From NCBI RefSeq assembly GCF_010093535.1, contig NW_022985215.1, positions 62,001-126,000 on the forward strand: a stretch of 64,000 bases of DNA, read 5' to 3'. The notes under the pieces are model-generated. The model was not told where the DNA came from, made no database searches, and was given only the letters and a program-made list of their open reading frames with translations. How positions within the stretch are numbered: the first letter of the stretch is position 1; every line of letters starts with the position of its first letter. This DNA is from Lindgomyces ingoldianus (Eukaryota; Ascomycota; Dothideomycetes; Pleosporales; Lindgomycetaceae). Both the position numbers and the translations under genes were made by a program. Of the stretch, positions 34,219-46,725 are shown in pieces.

Positions 34219-36197
34219 AACATACTATAACAGTTTATAAATAAATGCATAAGCGGAGCTTGTTTTAAGTTACTTATTAAACTCTTTCTAGAGAAGAAGA
34301 CTGCATTAGAAGAAGCCTATAGAAGAAGACTATAAGTAGAGCAGATAATAAAAGGTAGTCTACAGACTAAAACCTATAAACTATATTCTTATAAATTCTA
34401 CATAAAGACCTATATACCTATAAATGCTATGTAAGAGAACACCTCTTAGTAGGTCTGTCTACGCAAGTACTTATTAGCAAAGTTAAAGTACTAGCTAAAA
34501 TTCTAAGCAATGCAAATAACAAGCTGCACATCTTAAGCCTAGATAGTAATGCGCTTGCTATAGATAGCAGCTAGCTAAGTGCTTATAAATTAATAAGTCT
34601 AATACCTTATCTAATACTAATACATTAGCACTTACATTCTATTAAAGTTACAATAAAGGACTTAGCAGTTATTTATAATGCATAAAGTGCCTACTTACTC
34701 TAGCAAAGAGGTTTATTATATTAACATGTACACATGCTAGTAGTTACTCTTTAGTAGTAGTTAACTTAAAAAGGTTTAGTAAAGGGCTAGGATTAAAGTT
34801 ATTTATGTCTTTCTAAAGTAAAATAAATTCCTCCTTGTGTCTATATTTAAGCAAATTAGTAGCGCACTCCTTGCAAGTACTTTATTAATTTAATCTTATG
34901 TTAATGTGACAGCGTGTACCGCCTTACATGCTCTGCGGCATCAGCTCCCTCACTTGCGCAACAAGTAGCACGCTAGTGCTACAAGTAGCGCCTTAGCAGG
35001 GGGCACACATGTATATTTAAACTTGCAGAGCAGCTCCTCTGCTCCTTAGTTTAATCTAGTTAAGTTACACCACCTCTTACTTATAGCTTAAGCATGCTGA
35101 CTGTGACAGTTAAACTACTTTTAATTATAGGTAGTGCATGTATCTAACTTAATATTAAGTAGACCTTTATAGAAGTTGTTAATATAGCCCTTATTAACTT
35201 CTAGTATAGCCTAGTCTTTAAGGAATTTAACATTATTAAAATTTATAGGTATAGGCGTAGATAAAAAATTATACACATAGCGCTTAGCGTTTAGAAAGAT
35301 ATTTATGTTAATGTTATTATCTAAACTATTGCTAAGGTTGTTTTTATTTGTACCTGCTCTTTATAACTAAGAGAGTGTAGACTAAAACCTTCTTTATGTT
35401 AATAGTAGCTTCTAGGTACATTACATACTTAAACTAATTAAAGTAAATAGCATAGGTAGTATATTAAAGAGGTTGCTTAATAAGCTAGAGATTTTATATT
35501 AAAAAGATTATTAAGGCGTCTATTATATAGAAATGTTGTAAAGAAGGGAGCTTAATAGGCTAAAGTTTATAAGAGGTAATACATGTACTAGTTTTTTATT
35601 TATAGTATAAACATTAACCTTACTTTTTAATTAGCAACACTTTTAACATAAAGTTTTTTACTTACTATTTTCTTTAAACATGTTATTTGCCTAGTCTAAT
35701 AGCGTAGAACAATAATAATATAGGGGTACTAGAGGAGACAACAGCAGGATATAGGGTTGTAGTCTGTTATTTGCAACATATGTGATATTAGTAAGAGCGC
35801 GCCTCTTAGCTAGCAGTAGAGGTATAGGGCTGCCCTAGGTAAGGCGCTTCCTTGCCTAGATTTGTGTATTATAGGGCGCACATTAAACCTTCTATTAAAG
35901 GAACGTCCTGTCTCTCTGTAGATCTATAGGGTAATAACAATTATTACAGAGTAGAGGAGGTTTATTAGCGTTAAATAGCAGAGGTACTATGTTATAAGTT
36001 GTAGCAGGAGGTATTAGACAGGTATTAGACAACACGCGCAGCAAGGTTTTAGTTTTCACGCAGGAAATAATTATCTAAAGATCTGCTGTTTTTATGCTTA
36101 TGTAAGCCTAAAAAGGCTAAAAGCAGTAATTCTTAGCTGCCAAGCCCTAACCAAAGAAAACCAAAGTCTACAGAAAGGAGCGGAGCAAGCTCCGCTA
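34219..36197 (-). mobile_element. Helitron-1: internally deleted, non-autonomous derivative of Helitron-2
   Basis: 34,219-34,720 matches 48,354-48,850 and 34,735-36,197 matches about 55,807-57,078, in the same orientation, with the helicase-bearing middle absent; the junction falls at a short TATTA-type microhomology. It has no TSD: removing it restores GTTTAA|ATTATGG, as seen at the right-arm equivalent near 57,530. It contains a 204-bp F1 element absent from Helitron-2. Minus orientation is by analogy with Helitron-2. Confidence 0.85.
34905..35108. mobile_element. 204-bp LTR-like element, family F1, copy 2
   Basis: TGTGACAGC...GACTGTGACA with TSD GTTAA (34,900-34,904 and 35,109-35,113). 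Helitron-2 at about 55,981-56,000 has the uninterrupted sequence TCTTATGTTAAACTAC, an exact empty site. This confirms a 204-bp insertion with a 5-bp TSD. Confidence 0.92.
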
Positions 36198-36287
36198 ATT
36201 ATGGTTAGTTGCGTCTGTTCCACCTCTCTAGCCACATCGGTGTGTCGGGGATTGGCATCAGCCACATTGGTGTGTCAAGGATTGGCA
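36198..36287. repeat. H2 segment with two 30-bp repeat units, left arm
   Basis: Units GCCACATCGGTGTGTCGGGG... at 36,231-36,260 and 36,261-36,287. The right arm has four units (57,378-57,497) and inner copies at 46,326-46,452 also have four. Not a CRISPR: there are no unique spacers. Confidence 0.8.
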
Positions 36288-36381
36288 GTTGCTCGCACAC
36301 CCGAGTTGCTCACTTTTGCCAAGACCACACCACAACAAACTTTATTATGGCCCATAACAACCCACTCTAGTACTATAGATT

Positions 36382-36713
36382 TGTCAGATATGCGCACCTA
36401 CTGTCAAGACAGGAGGAACGCTGGACGAAAGCTGCTACATAGTACGAGCAATAAGCTCGAACAGTATGTTGCTGCAAATTGCAGCATGTTGCAGCATTTT
36501 GCAACAACTTGCAGCATGTTGCAGCTGGTCGCGCATAGGGCTAGTGCGCGAGAGACTCGGACCGGAAAAACAAAGCCGAGCAACACGAGCAGAGCAGAAA
36601 AAGAAAGGAAAAGAAACATTAATTAATTAATACAATTAATCATTATCCTATACATCATATCTAAAACCCATTATTTATCTTAGGAAGCCTAGAAACAGTG
36701 CTTTAATCTAACA
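36382..36713 (+). mobile_element. F2 LTR-like element, copy d (332 bp)
   Basis: TGTCAGAT...ATCTAACA flanked by AGATT/AGAGT (imperfect 5-bp TSD, 36,377-36,381 and 36,714-36,718). Internal TGCAGCATGTTGCAGCAT units. The right palindrome arm is empty at this site (near 57,290). Confidence 0.78.
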
Positions 36714-37084
36714 AGAGTATAGTACAGCCTAGAATATTATTTAGATACTACTTCTACTTCTTGCTTACACGTTTGCGTGTTATGCCTAGTCTAATTGCAC
36801 TGTCTGCAGCGTCTTTAGGATTGCTTATCTACTTTAGCTTACACCTGCTTCTTTGCCTTTTTTCTATCACTGCGCGCCCTAAACTTATTTTAAGCTGTTA
36901 AGCGTAGGCCTTTCTAAATATAGCTGCCTTATTAGCTGCTTAAAGCTTAGTAATTTCCTATTACGCTAACACTAGCTTATGTACAATTATTGCTGCCCTT
37001 TGTAAGGCTTTTTTTCTAGAGGCATTACCTCCCTAGAACCCTCTCTATACGTAGAGCTACTTGCAACACAACTAATATCTACTA

Positions 37085-37265
37085 GAGATTGTTGCCTACT
37101 GCTGTAATCTACTGTAGTTTGCTGCAATTTGCTATAGTTTGCTGCAATTTGCTGTAGTTTGCTGCAATTTGCTATAGTTTGCCGCAATTTGCTGTAGTTT
37201 GCTGCAATTTGCTATAGTTTGCTGTAATTTACTATAGTTTGCTATAATTTACTGCAATTTACTTT
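37085..37265. repeat. Minisatellite of TTTGCTGCAATTTGCTATAG units (left arm)
   Basis: Alternating 11-bp words GCTGCAATTT and GCTATAGTTT form roughly 22-bp units. The inverted counterpart is at 47,690-47,875. The same TGCTGCAATT word makes up the internal array of the F2 elements. Confidence 0.8.
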
Positions 37266-37661
37266 ATGCATTTCTTAACACTGCTAAGTAATCTCTTACT
37301 AACACCTCTAGGCATTAGCCTATTATATTTAAACAGTAGTTAAAGAAGCTAAACTAGCAGTTATGCAAGCAAAACAGCTTGTTAAGGTATTACATATACT
37401 ATATTATTATTTATAGCAATAGAGAGGCAGAGGCAGAGGCAGAAGCAGCGCTAGAGCTCCCTAGTACTCTAAGAAATTCCTGCAGAGGCAATAAACTACA
37501 CAAGCTGCAGCTCTACAACTAGCGCTTTAATGCTAAAATAATTAAATTAAAAATATTAAATAGTAGTATTAGGCGTAGCGTGGCAGTATTAGGCAGTAAA
37601 AGGAACAGGTGCAACGCTAGAGAACGTAAAGTGCAAAGAAAAGGAAGACTATTATAAGAGT

Positions 37662-38091
37662 NNNNNNNNNNNNNNNNNNNNNNNNNNNNNNNNNNNNNNN
37701 NNNNNNNNNNNNNNNNNNNNNNNNNNNNNNNNNNNNNNNNNNNNNNNNNNNNNNNNNNNNNNNNNNNNNNNNNNNNNNNNNNNNNNNNNNNNNNNNNNNN
37801 NNNNNNNNNNNNNNNNNNNNNNNNNNNNNNNNNNNNNNNNNNNNNNNNNNNNNNNNNNNNNNNNNNNNNNNNNNNNNNNNNNNNNNNNNNNNNNNNNNNN
37901 NNNNNNNNNNNNNNNNNNNNNNNNNNNNNNNNNNNNNNNNNNNNNNNNNNNNNNNNNNNNNNNNNNNNNNNNNNNNNNNNNNNNNNNNNNNNNNNNNNNN
38001 NNNNNNNNNNNNNNNNNNNNNNNNNNNNNNNNNNNNNNNNNNNNNNNNNNNNNNNNNNNNNNNNNNNNNNNNNNNNNNNNNNNNNNNNNNN
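37662..38091. other. Assembly gap (430 N)
   Basis: A run of N exactly at the inner end of the left palindrome arm, as expected where inverted repeats disturb assembly. Confidence 0.99.
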
Positions 38092-38405
38092 TAATTTACA
38101 CGTAGTTTACTTTAGTATATGTTATATAAAACATATTTAAATTATAGTTAGTTATGTTTATTCTACTTTTTTAGCTATATTAGTGTGTTAGAGATTAGTA
38201 TTAGCTACACTTAGTTACAGGATGTAATTAGTTACATGCAATAGTTAAATATTGTTATTATATGTCTATTACCTGTCTAATACTAATTTGCTAAGCATTT
38301 TGCTACAACTATTCTTTAACCTAAATAACCTACCTTAATGTACTAACTATTTCTCTAAGCAAGCTTTGCTTTTACAGATTATTTATAAACTGTTGTAGTA
38401 TTTTA
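38092..38405 (+). mobile_element. Helitron-like H2 copy, inner left (3' part), RIP-mutated
   Basis: Ends ...AAGCTTTGCTTTTACAGATT...AACTGTTGTAGTATTTT, resembling the Helitron-2 3' end (...AACTGTTATAGTATGTT). An inverted copy lies at 46,145-46,725. Its 5' part is lost in the gap. One mutated 30-bp unit is visible at about 38,175-38,215. Confidence 0.6.
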
Positions 38406-39017
38406 AGACTTAATTAGTGCCTAAGAGCTTTATTTAGCTAGCTAACTATAGCAAGCACTACTAGGTATATTACTACTTAAGGTAGTAGTAAACACTACTT
38501 AGTTCTTACTTTTTTTTATAAGATTAATTTTTTTATTTCTATAATCTTTTACACTGCAACACACTTTAAAATGTATTAAAAATTAATTTTAAATATATTT
38601 TAAAAGCTTACTTACTTTTATAAAGTATATGCTTTTTATACTACTTATTTATTAAGTAATTATAGTAGGTGTAGGATATACTTTTATTCTAGGTAGTACA
38701 CTTTTTTATAATACATTAATCTATAGACTAGGCCCTAATTAAAATGTAATTAGTATATATTCTAAATTAAATTAGAATGTAATAATAAGTAGAACATACT
38801 AAAAAACTATAGGTAGAAGATACTACTAAGTTTTATAAGCATAGAACACATTTACTGTCTACTTAATACTATTAGTGTGTAGGCGTTATTAAAGAAAGTT
38901 AAAAGTAAAAATATTAGAATGATTTAGATTTAATCTAGTAGTAATTATAAAGTGCTTTTTATAGTAGGCTTACTACTAGATTAAATTACATTTATTTTCT
39001 AAAATATAATTAGTAAT
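38406..39017. other. AT-rich spacer, no gene seen
   Basis: TpA-rich sequence without recognisable element or motif. Confidence 0.4.
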
Positions 39018-39789
39018 AACGAACCTAACAGGTTGGCCGGCCACACAGGTTAGCCGGCTACTTTTGCCAAGCCCCTACTAAAACCACTCTATTCTAGCGC
39101 AAAACAGCCTACTTTAGCCTTATATAAAGTAATACAACATAAGATATTATTTAAAGTCTACTTTTACTACTTTCTTACATATATGTAAGTTATGCCTAGT
39201 TTAATTACACTACTTATATTACCTTTAACTTAGCTTACTTTTTTTAGCGCACACTTATGTTTTTAGCTTTTTTTTATTACTACGCGCTCTAAACTTTTTA
39301 AAGTAGTTAAATAACCTTTATTTTTAACTATTAAAGTCTTTTTTACTTAAATCTACTTTCTTTTATGTAATCTATGTTATGTAGTAGCTTTATTTACTAC
39401 TTAAAGCTTTATAATCCTTTTTTATGCTAATACTAGCTTATGTATAATAATTACTACCCTTTTTAAGACCTTTTTAAAGTCTTTTACTATAGACATTAGT
39501 AAGCTATTTACATACTTTTAAATTTTTACTTTCATAAGTATTAATTATAACTTAAATTTAAGAGTATTACTTAGAGTTTATAACTACTAAGGCTTATTAT
39601 TAATAAGTAGTAGTAGTAATAGAGTGTATAACTAGATATTAAGAGCTATTTTAACTTATTTTAAGTTAAATAGAACTAAACTAGCGCCTTAAAACTCTTT
39701 TTAAATATTACTAAAAGTAATTACTACATTATAGGCGTGTATAAAGCATTGTAGGAACTTAAGTTTTATAATATAAGTAATTTAGTTAT

Positions 39790-40041
39790 TGTTGAATGGA
39801 CTCTCTGCTAGCTAGCACTTGGTGTCAGCAAATGCGTACGAGACGGAGAGGTTTGCACGGTGTAAACATCGCACAGGGGTGTTAGGTAACTAGTGTTGAT
39901 TGCTTCTTGTTGTTTCTATTGTACAAAGAAAAGGGGTTAATATAGTCCTAAACTCTGCGCACAGATCTCTGTGCACAGGGATCTAGGCGCATCTAAGCCA
40001 CGTGACTATTAACTAGGCGCTTAAATATTACTATTTAGACA
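39790..40041 (-). repeat. copia-1 3' LTR
   Basis: The outer start reads TGTTGAATGGACTC against TGTTAAATAGACTC in the other LTR; its inner end reads TATTTAGACA against TATTCGGACA. Confidence 0.93.
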
Positions 40042-43000
40042 TTAGCAACTTTTTGTTTTTCCTTTATACAGGACTTACCTTGTTTACACATACAGTAGAT
40101 AGGTTACTGTAGGGCTCTTTTTGCCTATCTTATACAGGCTTAAGTCTGTTAACTAACGCTTTAACTCTAACAGTTAGTTAGTTGTACAAAATTAGTTTCT
40201 TAAAAGCAGAGTTTAGCGCCTTCTTTGTACAGGCATCTGTAGGGTTGTCTTTTCTATTAATCTACCTAATTTTTATAATCTCCCTTTTCTTGTACAATTC
40301 TTAAATTAACATAATATTAATTATAAGTTTTTTCTTATTTATTGTCCTAAGCTTTATAAGACATTTGTACAGAAATCTTAAATCTGTGCATAGTATAATA
40401 GGTACAGGAGGTATTCTAAGCATACGTGTAATCTAGTTAATAGTTGTACTTAGTGCAATTGCGCAGTTAAATCCTCCTACTATTCTGTACAGCTTACTAG
40501 CTAGGACAGAGCAGGTAATGCGTTTACACTTAGAGAAGTTCTAGTGTATAATATTACCTATAATTTTAAAGTTATATAAGTTCTTAGTTTACTGCTTAGT
40601 TCTAAAAATAATAAGAAAGCTAAGCTATAAACTTAGGTCTTTATTATTTATAAATAATCTATTAGTAAAGATAAACAACTTTATATAAAAGAGATTAAGT
40701 AGTATGTATAATAATCCTTTATTCTAGTTATTAATTTGCTATTAGATTTGTACATTTAATGCCTTAATATTATTATATAACAGTAACACAACTTAAGCAG
40801 CAGTAGACAGGTTAAATGCTGCCTTAGGTTAACATACTAATGTGATATAGGCACCTCGCGCGCGCTGTTTGACGTACTTCTGCGCAGCATCCTCTACCTT
40901 AGACTCTATTGTGTGTAGATTCCTAGCTTAACCCTTTTATATAAAAATAATATTATTTTATATAAGGTAGATCTTTTCTTTATTAAATTTAATAGCTTAA
41001 TTATGCAATAGTATAGTCTTAGGCTTTGCTTAAAAGTTAGCTTTAAGTAATTTTTTTTTCTCTCTTTATGCAAAATTAGCTGTAATAATACTAAGGGTAT
41101 TATCTGTCTGCAGTCCTGTAATACTAAACACTGTTAAGCCTTTATATGTAATTAATAAGCACAGATTATATAATAAAGTTTTTATAAAAAGTTTATTTTT
41201 ATAATAGTTATAGTATGTTTTAAACTAATACAAGCCTAACTTTACTGCGCTGTATAGTAGTTATACAACTTTAAATATTATGTGTAGAGGGAAGCTTTTA
41301 CAGAGTTCTCTTAGTAGTTATGCAAAGAAAGTGTAAATAAGCTTGTTTATTAATTATACATATGCCTAAGTAATATTATATAGTTTATAATGCATGTTGT
41401 ATAAAGCTATTAGTAATAGGCTAATAGCTAGGATTAACCTCTAACTTATTTTCTAAATTATAAAAGACTATGTAAGGATTTTCTTCTTCTTCTTATCTAA
41501 ATGTCTTATAAACATAAGTTATAACTTTTTATACAGTTTTGTTAATTTCTTTTTAACTTTATGTATAAGTTAAAAGTTAAAGATCTGTCCCTTGTAGACT
41601 AATAAATTATATAAAAGTACCTTAAATATGCTGCCTGCAATTAGACTTTCTATTTCTGTATAGTCTAATTCTTTAAATAGTTTTCTAGGTGTTATAATTA
41701 CACTATCTGCATAGAGCTTAATTACTAGAGCGTAGTTATTCTTTTTCTTCTAAGTTAAGAACATTATGTCTTGTATAGAATTCTTATGTAGTCTTCTATA
41801 GCCTCTTTTAGCTAGTTGTAGTTCTAGTTTGTATAATAAATCTAATACTACTTAAAGGGCTGTTTTGTGCAGTCTATTAATTAGGGTTAGTTGCTTATGT
41901 AGACAACCTCTCTTTTATGCTTATAGAGGATCCCTTTGTACTAGGGCTAGTTTGTCTAGATCTAGCAGTTCTTGTGCAGGTTTATCCTTGTCTTTTATAC
42001 AATAATATAGCATAACTTGCGTGCAGTAGAGTCTTACTAGACTATTCTTTATCTTAATAATAACATCTAGGGCCTTAATTCCTTTTACTATATGCAGTCC
42101 TGTCTATCTCTTTTTCTCTTGCTATGTCTTTACTTTAGAACTAAGTAGAAGATTTAGTACTTTATATAAGGTTAGGCTATTCTAAGTATTAATTATATAA
42201 TTAATATTAACTTTTACCTTCTTGCTTTAAAGCATCTTTATCACCTTTTGTACAGCGTTAGCTTGCGTAATAATATTAGAGGATAGTGCAGAATCTATGT
42301 TAATTCTTAGGTACGTTTTAAACATAAGCAATGTAGGTATAAGACTGTTTAGTCTTATTATATTATTTAGAGCTTTAACAGCTATCTGTAACACTAACTT
42401 ATTATTTGTATAATTATCTAATTCTGCACAGAGGATGTTGTATGCACGTTGCAGTGGTGCGTGCGCGCGCTTAATCTTCCCTATAGCCTAATAGGCTTCT
42501 ACTAGCATTTGTTAACACATTGCTCCTATAATCTTTGCGCAATTTTAGAAATCTTTAGATGCAAAGTTTGTACTAGGGTTATGTATAATATAATTAGGTA
42601 GGCCCTAACATGTGTTAATCTAACACTTGCAGAGCGCGTCCTAGGTATCTTATGCAGACATTAATTTTAAGAAGGTTGCTGCTTAGAATAATGTATCTGT
42701 GTTAATTACATGTAGTACATCTTAGTTACTAATTTATATAATGTTAATTACTATCTTATAATTAAAGTATAAATTATCCTTAATTATAAACTTAAATCTT
42801 TATAGTGCTAAGTTATGTAGCTAACACATGTAGCAGAACTTCTTAATCTTTTTAAGTATAAAAGAATTAGCGTTGTGTCTAGCGTTCTTAAGCATTGTGT
42901 GAAGCTGTTTTGTACAGAGATAGCTAAACCTTCTGTGCAGTTGTTAGAGTTTGTGTTCTATAAAAAAAAATATTAATTCCTTTTTTTATATGTTAAAGAA

Positions 43001-45422
43001 TAGGTGACCTTATTTATGTACAACTAAGACTTTAATTCTATTACTTTGTATAATTACATTCTGCATGTTGTTAAAGTACACATTTATCTAGTCTGCGTTA
43101 GCAAGAGACAGTAAGAAGGGTGTTAGGGTGTCTAGAATGTAATATGTTACATTACTAACTAAATTAGTAATTTATATAGTACTAATTAATTTTATTAATT
43201 TTTATTTTTTAAAGCTAATACTTTCTTTTTTTAGTATCTAGTTTACTTTTATATAAGAGAATTCTTGCAGGTATGCTTTAAGTTATAACTTCCCTACAGT
43301 AGAGATTCTTACTACGCTAGTATCTTATAGTTCACCTTAGTATACTATATAGTATTAATCTTTAAGGATAAACTGTTCTGCGTATCCTTTAGGTTCTAGG
43401 CTGTAGATGTCCTCTACAGTCGCGCAGTAGAGAAATGTAGTATTAGTAAGGTAGTTAATAATCTTCTTACCTTTCTTTTTATTTAGGTTATTATTGTTAT
43501 GTAACTTCTCTTTCTCTTACTTTAGTTTACCTTTAAACTTTTAAATATACACATTTACCTTCTTACATATTAGTGTCTTGTTATAGAATTCTTTATATAA
43601 AAAGATATATTAGCATTTTACATAAAATTAATCTGTGTAAAAATAATTTATTAACTAACATTCTTTCTTATAACAGACAAAGCATTACTTTAATTATGCA
43701 GAGAACTGTAGTCTAAATAATCCTCTATATTCTTTTAGGCTTCTTCTATGTTGTTAATAGCTATGTGTATATAGTAAGCTATATTGCCTATTAGTGTAGT
43801 ACACATTCTAGGATTTATTTATAAATGTATTATTCTGTTAATTAATTATAACCTAAAGTGCTAAACAGAGGTTACTGTACAGTGCCTTACACATAGGCTT
43901 AATTAAGAACATTGCTTATTTAAGTTTAAGTTGCCCTTAGCATGCTTATATAATAGCAGTAGAAAGTAGTATTTTGCTTTAGAATTATAGACTAAGAGCT
44001 TTTTATGTAAAAGTAAGTTTATTAATTATAGCTTTAAAAGCTTTATGTAAAGTTTTTATAAAGTTTTTTTACTTACTTTATGTAAAGCTTATTATTATCT
44101 AATCTGTCTAATACTAGTTATAGTTTATGTTAGTATTAAAGTAATTACTAAGCTACTTATACAGTAACTTCTATAATTATCCTAAACTAATATTATAAAG
44201 GTAGAACATGTGTGCGCGCCTTTTAAAAATATTAAAAAAGATGCTTGCATATAATGCCTTAAAGATAGTAAGGTGTTAGTAGAGCTTAATAAATACTATA
44301 GCCTTATTAGCTAAGATATTATATAGTTGCTCTATGTAGTTATTCTTTTTCTTTTATGCCTTTTAAAATTATATAACCTTCTTAGGCGTAAGGTTCTCTG
44401 CTGTAATATCTTATGTAGGTAGAAGTTAGTATAGATTGTATAGTAATTAAATTATATATAGTAGGTACAAGCTTTAGGGAATCTTATGCAGAGCTGTGGC
44501 TATAGGAATATGTAGCTGCCTAGTTGTGCTCTTATACAGTAAGCTATTATAAGGTAGTTGTACTAATTATAAAGGAAGTATTAGGTCTGCAGGTGATTTG
44601 TATAGAGACATCCTCTATTACGTTAAGACTAGCAATAGTAGTAATAGTTTTATATAATGCTCTAGTAAGATAGTAAACATGTGTTCTCTTTTTATAAGTC
44701 TATATAGTGTAGTAGCCTCTGTTGTGTTTTTCTTAAAGCTAATGCCTTTGTTCTATAGAGTAGTAATTAGTTGTTATAGAAATAGTTAGCTAAGATCTTT
44801 AAAGTGTATAAGCTTCTACCCTATAAAGTTGTTTTAAAAGTTCTTAAGTGTACATACATCTGTTGCGCTTAACGCGCAGAGTTCTATAATTAAGTTAGCT
44901 GCGTATAAATTAAGCTTCTTCTTAAGTGTATTATTTAATAGTTTAATCTTATCTACTTAATCTTTAATGTTTGTCTGCTCTGCTAGGGTCTTTACTAAAA
45001 TGCCTATAAAAGGTATGTATTAGTTATATATTAATACATTATGTTAGCTAGTTATAAATAGAGCTAGGGTTGCTTATTACTCTATAGTAGTTAATTATGC
45101 GTTGTTACGCGCTGTCTTACTTTTTATTATACACTGCCTCTAAACAGCCTTGTGTAAAAAGATAAAACAGACCTTCTAGCGTTAAATAAGCACTACTATT
45201 TATATAATACCTCTAAATAGTATTATACAGACAGGTTTTTTACTCTTACTTAGGTAACTAAATAGAGATTTATAGCTACTTGCACATAAATTAGACTCTG
45301 TCTTTACTCTTACTAATTTATAGTTAAAGTAGTAAGGAAAAGAATTCTTCTTATATGTAAACTTTTAAATAGAAAGGTATAAGAAGAGCTTTCTCTCTTA
45401 CAGTATTTAAACTACTAATTAG
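40042..45422 (-). pseudogene. copia-1 gag-pol remnant
   Basis: Minus-strand reading gives GLTVFSITGLQTDNTLSIIT (about 41,090-41,150) and EDAAQKYVKQRARGAYITLV (about 40,840-40,905), typical of the end of the fungal copia reverse transcriptase (GLQTDDTL...QRARGAYIASVCQPEA). The short block at 40,855-40,900 is almost free of RIP changes. The D-to-N change in TDD and many stops rule out activity. Gag, protease and integrase were not individually resolved. Confidence 0.78.
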
Positions 45423-45674
45423 TGTTAAATAGACTCTCTGCTAGCTAGCACTTAGTGTTAGCAAATGCGTACAAGACAGAGAGGTTTGCACAGTGTAAAC
45501 ATCGCACAGGGGTGTTAGGTAACTAGTGTTAATTGCTTCTTGTTGTTTCTATTGTACAAAGGAAAGGGGTTGATATAGTCCCAAACTCTGCGCACAGATC
45601 TCCGTGCACAGGGATCCGGGCGCATCCGAGCCACGTGACTATCAACCAGGCGCCCGAATATCACTATTCGGACA
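45423..45674 (-). repeat. copia-1 5' LTR
   Basis: Exactly 252 bp, with a clean outer end GGCGCCCGAATATCACTATT. It contains GTGACTATCAACCAG and GATCTCCGTGCACAGGGATC, GC-rich words not decayed here but decayed in the inner end of the other LTR. Confidence 0.93.
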
Positions 45675-46144
45675 GTTATATATAAAATCTTTAGCTTAGC
45701 ACTTATACACTTTTTTTAAAAGAGTAAAACAACCTACATTAAAAAGCTATAAAAGGTGCAATAAGTGTAAAAGTATATAAATAATAATAATTTTTTTTTT
45801 ATAGTACTGCTAGAAATTAAGTAAGTTATAGCTTTTATAGCTATTAATAATAAAAAGCTAATAAGCGCTTATAACTTTTTTTTATATACTTATTAAAGTG
45901 CTTTAACTACTGTAGCCTAAGCTTATTTATTATCTAGCTGTTTTTAGAGACTATAATAACCTAGTTTTAAAGTAAATATCTTTTTATACTAAGTAAAAAG
46001 ATAATAGCAGCTTTTAAAAATAATAAAAAGTAAAATAGCTTACTTTATTATATTAATACTTTAAATAACTATTATCTACTTTTTATTACTTTACTATATT
46101 ACCTTTAGCTGTCTTTATCTTTTTAAAGCTAAAATACTACGACA

Positions 46145-46725
46145 GTTTATAAATAATCTGTAAAAGCAAAGCTTGCTTAGAGTAATAGTTAGTACAATAA
46201 GGTAGGTTATTTAGGTTAAAGAATAGTTATAGCATAATGCTTAGCAAATTAGTATTAGACAGGTAATAGACACATAATAACAATATTTAACTATAGCATG
46301 TAACTAATTACAGCCTGTAACTAAGCATAGCTAATACTAATCTCTAACACACTAATATAGCTAATGCTAATCTCTAACACACTAATATAGCTAATGCTAA
46401 TCCTTAACACACTAATATAGCTAATGCTATTTCCTAACACACTAATATAGCTTAAAAAGTAGAATAAACATAACTAACTATAATTTAAATATATTTTATA
46501 TAACATGTACTAGAGTAAACTACATGTAAATTAATATAAAAATGTATGTATATTAAGTATACATTATTTTAGAAAAGAATATAAAAAATATATAAAGTAA
46601 TAATAAATAGTGTTACTAAAGTTTATTTAAAAAAATTATAACTAACTAGTGTGTTTTAAAAAAAAAGATTTTACTTAACTTTATATTTTATAAACTTACA
46701 TATATTAAGTATAGTAAGTGTTACT
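46145..46725 (-). mobile_element. Helitron-like H2 copy, inner right, RIP-mutated
   Basis: The 3' end at about 46,145 (CTACGACAGTTTATAAATAA) faces B2. The body contains four 30-bp units (46,326-46,452, e.g. CTAACACACTAATATAGCTA), then sequence collinear with 57,498-57,929 in mutated form, ending near 46,725 (GTTACTAA for CTCTGCTAA). It is the inverted partner of 38,092-38,405. Confidence 0.65.

Larger units (their letters stand above)
36288..37661 (+). mobile_element. Pogo family-A derived left arm (A3-left) with novel inner sequence, up to the gap
   Basis: GTTGCTCGCACACCCGAGTT at 36,288 matches the pogo-A TIR minus its outermost 17 bp. Similarity to A2 continues to about 37,005, then changes to a sequence not found in A2, with a minisatellite at about 37,085-37,265 and GGCAGA repeats near 37,425. 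The right-arm equivalent is 47,286-57,377. Confidence 0.75.
39790..45674 (-). mobile_element. Full-length Ty1/copia retrotransposon (copia-1), RIP-mutated inside
   Basis: Two 252-bp LTRs (39,790-40,041 and 45,423-45,674), TGTTGAAT...ATTCGGACA, and TSD GTTAT (39,785-39,789 and 45,675-45,679); B1 has the single-GTTAT empty site near 29,870. Minus orientation: RT/RNase H-proximal motifs lie near the left end, and a purine-rich stretch adjoins the left LTR on that strand. Total 5,885 bp. Outer LTR halves are nearly unmutated while the inner halves show G-to-A or C-to-T changes. Confidence 0.93.
39018..46130 (-). mobile_element. Pogo family-B copy 2 (B2), split by a copia element and truncated on the right
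   Basis: Starts ACGAACCTAACAGGTTGGCC after TA (39,016-39,017). It is collinear with B1 from 39,018 to 39,789 and from 45,675 to about 46,130, where it stops in the transposase region at a Helitron-like 3' end. It lacks the A2 insertion: ACACTTATGTTTTTAGC (about 39,251-39,267) is the empty TA site. Confidence 0.87.
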
